In this document: positions 56,187-64,000 of the stretch, piece after piece
How positions within the stretch are numbered: position 1 is the stretch's first letter
Layout of the letters: every line of letters starts with the position of its first letter
Origin: Anastrepha obliqua
Taxonomy: Eukaryota > Arthropoda > Insecta > Diptera > Tephritidae
Assembly (NCBI RefSeq): GCF_027943255.1
Contig: NW_026562182.1
Location: 806,001 to 870,000 of the forward strand
DNA length: 64,000 bases
Direction of reading: 5' to 3'
Notes under the pieces: model-generated
Database searches by the model: none
Told to the model about the DNA's origin: nothing
What the model saw: the letters and a program-made list of their open reading frames with translations, nothing else
Position numbers and translations under genes: made by a program

Positions 56187-57513
56187 ATGCTGAATTTGGA
56201 CAATATAAAACGGTTAGAACGTTTTGACGAACATTATTTAAGTTCTAGTTCAGAGTTGTCACAACGTGTAGCGGAATTAGAAAAAACAATTCGTACAATG
56301 GGGCAACAACAAAATAATGGTGTGAGATCAAGTGATTTCATACCCCAAAGTATTTCCTAGCAAATAGATACTCAGACAGTGCTTTTATCGACAAATTTGC
56401 ACACGGCGCAATCGCTAGTGGCACGGCTGCAGTCCTCATTTTCGCAGGCGCATCAGCCAGTGCGAATGCAAGTATTTGGATTTGGTTCCGTTAATAATCA
56501 AATTCCAAATATACAGTCTCCACCAGTTTCGTGCTCAGTATCTGTCGATAATACAGTACCGTACTCAATGCCAGTGAATACTGCCGTCGGTTATACGTAG
56601 CCAACCGAGTTTTAATTATGTATATGCATCGTGCGAGCTAAACCACGCGTCCCGTGTATTCCAATACTTCGCCTATTCCTCATCAACAAGTTTGGCAATC
56701 ACGCCATATGTATTATGGTCGCGGTATCATAGAACTGTTACCATCGTTTTACTCCACTAAAAATGTTTCATTAAATGCGATCCAATTCGTGCAATGGGTC
56801 GAAAGGGTGCGGAATGCATACGGCATTGATAATAATGTTTAATACTAACTCAATGACCAGCGAAACAGTGGATTCATTCACTGCATGTTGTATACACTTC
56901 ATGGTCTGAGTTTTCAAATCGGTTGGTTAGTGATTTCCCATGCATGCTGCAAGTACCGCTGATGTGCATATAAAAATGTCGCAAATGAAAAGAAATATTT
57001 CTGAAAACGATATTGCTATACAACTCGTGAATGGTATAAATGATGGTGATTTGAGAAAGCAAATATCTAACGACTACTCTCGATGCATTGACGTGTTACG
57101 AGATATAAACAATTATATATCTTTTAACGAACTGAAACCAGCTCCACTATATAAGCCAAAAATAACACCACAAACAAACTCTACGTCCGTTCCGCGAAAT
57201 ACAACTATAAAGTCTAACGAAAATGTGAAGTGCTACCATTGTTTAAAAATTGGGCTTTATTCGATTAGATGCCCGCAGAGGAAAAGTCGTTGTGCAAAAT
57301 GTCAACGCACTAATCATTTAACAGAAAATTGTCCGGAAAAATCGAATAATACAGTGAAATCAATTAATCAGAACCACGAGCCAGTAAAAACCAACTTAGA
57401 TCTGAATATAATAGAAATTAAAGTAAAAGGGCTATTGACAAATTCTTTTGTAGATTCGGGGATGAGTTGCACTCTTGTGAAAGAAAGCTTTGCAAGAGGA
57501 CTCGGCATACCTA
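56187..57513 (+). pseudogene. Gypsy-like gag/protease, unit C
   Basis: Copy of 12288-13614. One private Ile to Thr change in HAASIADVH (56957 area). The zinc-knuckle frame 56940-57605 is open. Confidence 0.82.
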
Positions 57514-58739
57514 CGAGGTGTGTTCAAAAAGTATCGCAAATTTTGAATTTCGATTTTTTTGGGGCGATATGTTGGTACTCATGCCGACGAGTTCGGTCAT
57601 TTTGAATGTTCAGTTAATTGTTGACAGCTGCTTTGCTTGCACGTGTTTCGGCTCGTCTTCGATTTTTACTTATTCAAAAAGATGGTTCAAAGAACCTGTA
57701 TCAAATTTTGCGTGAAAAACGAAATTAAGTGGGCGGATGCATTCCGCATGTCGACTGTGTCATACGGAGAAGCTACTTTGGACCAAAGCAACGTTTATTG
57801 GTGGTACAAAATGTTCTCAGAAGGCCGAGAAGATGTGAACAACCAAAAGCGTCCCGGACGCCCGAGCACTTGATCAACAGACGAAAAAACTGATGAAGTG
57901 AAGAAAATGGTATTGGCCAATCGTCGAATCACCATTAGATAAGTTACTGAGGACCTCACCATATCGATTGGCTTTTGCCATTCGATATTTTTTCAATGAT
58001 TTGGGCATGAAACGGGTCGCCGCAAAATTCTCGCATGAAAATTGCTAATGAGATGTTGGACTCTGTCCGCGACGACCCAAATTTGCTTCAAAGGGTCATA
58101 ACTGGTGACGAATTGTGGGTTTATGGTTATAACGTGGAAACCAAAGCTCAATCATCTCAATGGAAGCTGCCGCACGAACCAAGACCGAAAAAAGTGTAGC
58201 AAGTTCGGTCGAATGTAAAAGTTTTGCTTACCGTTTTGTTCGATTGCAGGGGCGTTGTGCATCATGAGTTCTTGTCACAGGCTAAAATGGTCAATAAGGA
58301 ATATTACCTGCAAGTTATGCGCTGCCAGAAACGCCCGGATTTGTGGAAGAACAAAAATTGGCTTTTGCATCACGATAACGCCCCTGCTCACACATAGTTG
58401 CTTGTGACTTTTTGTTAAAAAAACAGCACACTTATGATGCCGCAGCCACCGTATTTCCCAGATCTAGCCCCCTGTGACTTTTTCTTGTTCCCGAAACTAA
58501 AGAGGCCCATGAAAGGACGACACTACGCTACGATTGACGCGATAAAGACGGCATCGAAGAAGGAGCTGAACAAGATAAAAAAACGATTTTTTGAAGGGCT
58601 TCGAAGATTGGAAAAACGTTGGCACAAGTGCATAATATCTCATGGGGATTACTTTGAAGGGGACAAAATAGATATTAGTGAATAAATAAATAGTTTTTGA
58701 AAAAACAAAAAATTTGCGATACTTTTTGAACACACCTCG
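57514..58739 (+). mobile_element. DD34D mariner, unit C
   Basis: Copy of 13615-14844 with the same four-base loss as unit B. Confidence 0.93.
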
Positions 58740-58741
58740 TA

Positions 58742-58996
58742 CTCCTGCACAATTACATTAAATGGTTTTGGTGGAGACAAAATTTTTTGTATCGAGAAAA
58801 TTAACACGATACTTGAAGTAGACTGTATGAAAATCGAAATTGACGCTTTGATTGTAAAAGATACATAATTTGTTAAGTGGGAATATTTTGCTAGGAACAG
58901 ATAGTTTGTGCAGACACGCAAGCCGAATGGTAATAGAAAACGGACGTTATCGTACTGAAAAAGTTTTGAACATTCGCGATCATAAAACTCTCTAAC
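58742..58996 (+). pseudogene. Gypsy-like protease second half, unit C
   Basis: Copy of 14847-15101. Confidence 0.73.
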
Positions 58997-59278
58997 ATAA
59001 TGATTTTCAGAGACTCTAACAGTTACTCAACTCATATTGTGAAGTGTTCTCTGAAAAGGTTTCTGATCTCGGTCGCTGTAATATTTTTTTTTTTATTATT
59101 TCGTACATTAATCATACATCTATCATACTAGCATCTAGTACATTTTTTAACAATTAGTTAGGAAAATTATTAATTTATTTCATGATGACCAGTGCCAAGA
59201 CAAATACACCGATTACATTTTAGGGCAGCAATTACATTTTACACAGAACATTTATTTTAGCACACGAGATATTCATAT

Positions 59279-59563
59279 TTAATTGAATAGGTCAATTGGT
59301 TGGTTTCTCTTCAGACGTCGTAAAGTTCTTCTTTCAAGTTGAGAGAGTGTATTGACTTCTTTGTTTTTGTGCTGGTTTATTTCGTTAAAATATCTTGTTG
59401 ATATCGCTTTTATTTCTTCGTCGATAAAGGGTATATTCAACGTTGTATGAATGACATCATTTTTTGTGTACCTGACGGACATTGTTATTATTCGTAAGAT
59501 TTTTGATTGTTGTCCTTGTACTTTGTTTATGAGAGTTCTTTTTGCAGTTCCTCACACTTGAAG
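59279..59563 (-). pseudogene. Jockey-like C-terminal fragment, unit C
   Basis: Copy of 33837-34121 with the same extra base as B. Confidence 0.5.
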
Positions 59564-61430
59564 CAGAGAATGTTAATGCAATGAGAAGGTGCAAATGTTA
59601 CTGTGAGCTTTTTTTAGAACAATTGAGATTTGAAAGATTTGTAGTAAGGAAATTTAGCACACCGAGTTTATAGACACCTCACTGACTTTTCCCCACACAA
59701 AAATTAGAAACACCACACATCTTTCACCTCAACACACAACACATTTCTCACCTTGACATTAAACCAATTAAATTTTTACTATTTTCGTATTTTTGAAATA
59801 ATAAGCGAATACGTAAAATTTATTACATAATTTTTTTTTCAATTACATTAAAAAAAAACGAATTTAAAAAAAAAATTTATAAAAAACAGTTTGCGCCGGG
59901 AATTGAAATCGAGTCTAACATGTGGCGAGGAAAAATAGGCGGTGCGTTTATTCCTTCGACTGCTTATTTTTTTACCATTTTGTTACTTTTGAAATGATAA
60001 GCGGATACATAAAATTTATTACAAATCTTTTTACGATTACATTAAAAAATTAAAAAAAATTTAAATTAAAAAACAAACTTGCGCCGAGAATTGATGGCGA
60101 GTCATGTGGGGAGGATAAATACGCAGAGCTTTTATTTCTGCGCCTGCGTTGTGAACAAAAGGTTTCTGATGTCTACGTAAATATGTATGCGCGCGACGCG
60201 AATAAGTTTTAATAAATTCTGAAAGTAATTCATGACGTTTTTCATTACACACATTCATAAATGAACGTATACTCTATATGTACATAAATGGTGGTATATA
60301 ACCATATACATAATATGTATGTATGTACATGTCAATAGGAGGTATTTGCATTCAGAACAAAAGAACGGTTTAAGATAAATCAGCACTTGTTTTATATTGT
60401 ATGCCAATTTATAGTTTATGTATTCGACATTATTTACATACATATGTGTGTATGTACATTTGTATATGAAAAACAATAATGCACAAGCGCAAGAACATCA
60501 TCTTCCTTTCATACATATGTACATATGCATGTATGCCCAATAACCTTGACTTACATATGTATGTGCACATGTCACAGCACATCACATTCTTACAAGAAAT
60601 CAAATACACATACGCACTAGTGAACGAGTTTCTTCCTAACAAGTGCAAAAACAATTCTGCTCTATGTATGTATATATACCCACTTTATGTCCTAGCATAT
60701 ATACATACATATATACCTACCTGCCTTCTAAACTTCCTACAAAATAATTGTATTCATATGTTACTACATCCATGCACGTTCATACATTCATGCATATATG
60801 CGCGAGCACAGCGCTGCCTTCTTGCTTCCGTGTACTTTTGTCTTTCACCAGTCGATATTCCTAATATTGTACTTACAAAAACACAATATGTACTTTGATA
60901 GACGCAAAAGCAACAGCAAGCGCAACGCGATGGCCGCTTTGCCACCACTCATTCTAAAATGTTCTAGAACACAACAAAAACACATACCTCACATGCGCAT
61001 GTCGCCCGAAGCTAAAATCTAAGCCTAGCGACTACAAAAACAAAATACATTCGTAGACGCAGTCGCAGCGGCCATGATTCTATCAGCGACGGCGCTGAAC
61101 AATTTAGAACAAAAACAAAAAGTTCATTCATAAGTTCGAGCTCATATTTCAATTTCATTCATAAAACGAGCCACCCATATGCCAATTTTCGCGACCATTC
61201 GAAAATAGTCAATATTGGAATATTTCGCGTGGAATTATTTGCCAATATTTGATAAATCTTGAATTTTCATGTCGAGTGGCCGCGGCTTCGTATGTATGTA
61301 TGCACCCTTGTATGTATGTAAATATGTCTTCTAACTGTTCGACAGTCGCGAGTTAATGCGACTTAGATTCCTTAAACAAATCCAGCGAATCACACATTTC
61401 TGTCCACAAAGCCGCATATATGTATCCTAT

Positions 61431-61626
61431 GATCAAAAGGTACCGGGAATGTTTAAATAAAACATAACAGAGTTAAATTTCAGGCAAATTTATATTACCT
61501 CCTTCAAAATATGACCCGTCTAAAGCAACACACATGTGCCAACGTTTAACCCAGTCCTCCAAACACCCCCGGCAGGCCGACATGGCCTTCAGCTCCTTCG
61601 TCGTATTCTCTTTGATCAGTGCGATG
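61431..61626 (-). pseudogene. Mariner C-terminal piece, unit C
   Basis: Copy of 17540-17735, left of the Transib in unit C. Confidence 0.72.
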
Positions 61627-64000
61627 CACAGTGGTTCCGCCATAGGACATTGGATGAAAAATAGTCATGTTAAAATTATGCAACAATATTTAGCTAAATG
61701 TTAGTTCATTAGTCATAGTAACTTAGAGTATAAAAGAAATTTCAATTGCACAAACAATTCACTTATAATTGTGCCTCCAAAGTAAGAGAATTTGAAAAGT
61801 GATAGTTAGCGTGGTCTCCGCTCCGTACTTACGCAGTTCCGGGAAGTGTTATTTTTCTAAGAATTACTGTGTTTATGACCTGTTGTACAATGGAAATTCA
61901 AGTTGAAGGTATGTACGACATGTTGAACGTTTTGTTATCTTTTTTAATTATTATTTAGTAGGTTTTCAGACCGTACGAAATACGTACTTTAAAATTTGCC
62001 GTTTATTTTTTTTTTATAAGAAGTTTGTAAAGTTTTAACTAAGTTCGCACGAATCTGCACAAATGAAACACACATTAAAATATTCTTGCGTATGTCCGCT
62101 TTAAGGAAAAATAATTTCCAGCTGCGATGACCTGCGACTGCGCTTGATATAGGGTCTAATCTGTACCTATGTGTAGGATTTTGAAATATGTGATTCTACC
62201 AAGATTGCTGATAAAGATTTTTTTTTGTTTTAGGTGTAAATTTGAAGTGTTCATTTACGCGCATGCATATTCTGGACACGTGGTTATGTTACAATAGCAT
62301 TAATAATGATGTTGATAGATGTCGCCACGTACTGAAGAACATAATTCAAGCTTTACCAAACTCTGAGAATTTAACCTTAGAAGACATTGAAAATCGTCTT
62401 TCTTGGATCTGTTCACGGATTTCTCGATACTGAAAAAAAGTGCAAAGATCAAAAACAAGGCTGCTTGCCAAGTACAGTAATTGGTTAACTGGTTAATTTG
62501 TTATTAAGAGACTTCATTCATTCAAAATTGCCTAACGCTTTACCATCTTATAAAAAAGTTCTTGACGCAAAAAACGGTGTTACCCAACAGGAATTGGCGT
62601 TACAGAATCATCTGCCGAAATTAATTTACAATGTTTGTTGGACCACACATGCTCTCGAATTCTCGAATCTCAAAAACCAGTATTGGTAAATATATCTGAA
62701 TCAAGTTGCACTGAGTATGAATTAGTAGGTAAATGGGCTTTCGATGGCAGCACTGGACATCACTAAATTTATCGATTTTCACACAACCAATTTTCATCTC
62801 TAATATTAATATCTATTGTCCTTTCCTTTTTATATTTAACGCGTAACAAAGCACATCGTATTTCGGCAACCTAATTTGAAATAAATATAAAACATCACTA
62901 CATCGTGATATTTACTAAACAAAAAGGTATATAGGTGTTTTCATTATATTACGTTAGTAGAGGTCACTCGATCCAACACAAGCAAAGTTTTTCTGATCCG
63001 AGAACGGAAGATGGAAGTTTAATTATTACATCTTATGTACACTTGAAATTAATTTGTAAATCGATTACCTCTGACCCAGATAAGATAATTTGGAAAAACC
63101 CTCGCCCATCGCCCACAAGGTTTTGTTGGCCTATGCGTTTTCAATTTGCTAAAGAAACTAAAGCTCTTTGTGTTCAAGTAGAAGAGTATTTTAAAAAAGC
63201 TATTAGTGTCTTGAATCCGACTGTTGTTAAAATTGATAACCATAGTTATAAAGTAAGTCATTCTTTACAATTAACTATGGTTCATGGTAAAGTGTGCTGT
63301 GCTCTTAGTGACTCATCTACGAGTAAATGTTATATTTGTGGTGCGACACCTAAAGAAATGAATGACTTAGAAAAGTGTAGAAACAAACAAGTAAACTCCA
63401 GTAGATTTGAATTTGGCTTATCACCACTGCATTCTTGGATTCGATTTTTTGAATACTGTATTCATGTTTCTTATAGAATCGAATTTAAAAGGTGGCAAGC
63501 ACGTTCATCTGAGGAAAAAGCACTTTTAGCTAAGAGAAAGGAATTTGTTCAGAGGGAGTTTAGAGAACAATTAGGTTTGATAGTTGACAAACCGCGATGT
63601 GGAGGAAGTGGCAACTCTAATGATGGAAATACAGCACGAACATTTTTCCTTCATTCAACCATATCATCCGAAATCACAGAAATATACAAACACGTTTTAG
63701 ACAGATGTAGTTGTCTCCTACAATGTCTTTCATCTGCTTTTAAAACTAATTCGAATAAATTCAAAATATACGCACTAGACACTGCTAAAATTCTAGTTAG
63801 TAAATATTCATGGTATAATTTACTTGCATCAGTTCATAAAGTGCTCATTCATGGGTCGGAGGTAATCGATCATTGTTTATTATCAATTGGAGAATTATCA
63901 GAGGAGGCAGCTGAATCATGTAATAAATTAGTGAATCAATTCAGACGTGACAATACCAGAAAGCACTCAAGAACTGTAACTAACACGGATCTTTTGCACA
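61627..64000 (+). mobile_element. Transib element in unit C, cut by window end
   Basis: Left end CACAGTGGTTCCGCC at 61627 after CGATG (61622-61626). The transposase relic keeps the 62242-62433 N-terminal frame. Private changes: a TAG at about 62956 (GTTAGCAGA to GTTAGTAGA), Arg to Trp in FCRPMRF (63127) and Asp to Val near 63209. Confidence 0.9.

Larger units (their letters stand above)
48962..64000. repeat. Tandem unit C (cut by window end)
   Basis: Third unit, collinear with A and B and lacking all three unit-B insertions. It shares some small variants with A and others with B. It ends in the Transib at the window edge. Confidence 0.93.
59564..64000. mobile_element. P-like element 1 in unit C, partial
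   Basis: Copy of 15667 onward without P-like 3: the CAGCAAGCGCAACG target at about 60914-60927 is unoccupied. tRNA-like modules at 59890-59968 and 60076-60153. The right end lies beyond the window. Confidence 0.8.

Noticed and set aside
5191..64000. CRISPR array or bacterial operon
   Set aside because: No short regularly spaced repeats; introns, TA and TTAA insertions and insect transposons show eukaryotic DNA.

Overview
This is AT-rich insect DNA made almost entirely of transposable-element wreckage. I found no intact host gene, no rRNA and no canonical tRNA. The host is most likely a brachyceran fly. The evidence is a copia fragment whose protein reads like Drosophila copia, three DD41D mariner-group elements of the rosa type (first described in a tephritid fruit fly), Jockey-like and other LINE pieces, and a P-type transposase relic. 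A tephritid is plausible but not proven. Most open frames are short relics. Several long ones begin at GTG or TTG, which does not matter in a eukaryotic pseudogene.

Layout. Bases 1-5190 are unique flank: a Transib (RAG1-like) transposase C-terminal fragment on the minus strand (923-1330), then two fragments of one LINE lying head to head (about 2455-3780 minus, 3786-5180 plus). At 5190/5191 a tandem array of very large units begins: unit A 5191-22786 (17,596 bp), unit B 22787-48961 (26,175 bp) and unit C 48962 to beyond the window end. Units are nearly identical apart from scattered single-base changes and a few clear indels. Unit B is longer mainly because of three insertions that can be cut out exactly: a 727-bp element at TTAA (25611-26337), a 3,867-bp P-like element (35479-39345) and a second 3,800-bp P-like element (44420-48219). 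With their target duplications these explain 8,412 of the 8,579 extra bases.

Each unit reads, in order: a degenerate unidentified minus-strand frame; a truncated DD41D element; a full-length DD41D element with terminal inverted repeats (TIRs), inserted in a dispersed repeat; a Myb/SANT-like exon relic; a minus-strand DD41D element; a LINE reverse-transcriptase relic; an LTR-retrotransposon gag-protease whose protease is split by a DD34D mariner; a Jockey-like C-terminus (minus); a P-like element with 37-bp terminal repeats, which carries a minus-strand mariner fragment, tRNA-like modules and a Transib inserted in that mariner fragment; and a copia integrase fragment that closes the unit.

The strongest biological signals are: (1) a P-like family with CAGAGAA termini, two exact 7-bp target duplications, three copies nested in unit B and a P-type transposase relic; (2) a Transib whose two ends carry the exact RAG recombination heptamer CACAGTG, with a 5-bp duplication and a natural empty site in another P-like copy; (3) minus-strand tRNA-like modules with B-box motifs followed by T-runs, carried inside the P-like family; (4) the array itself, which is either a real heterochromatic segmental array or an assembly/haplotype duplication. 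None of these shows a functioning new system; they are remnants.
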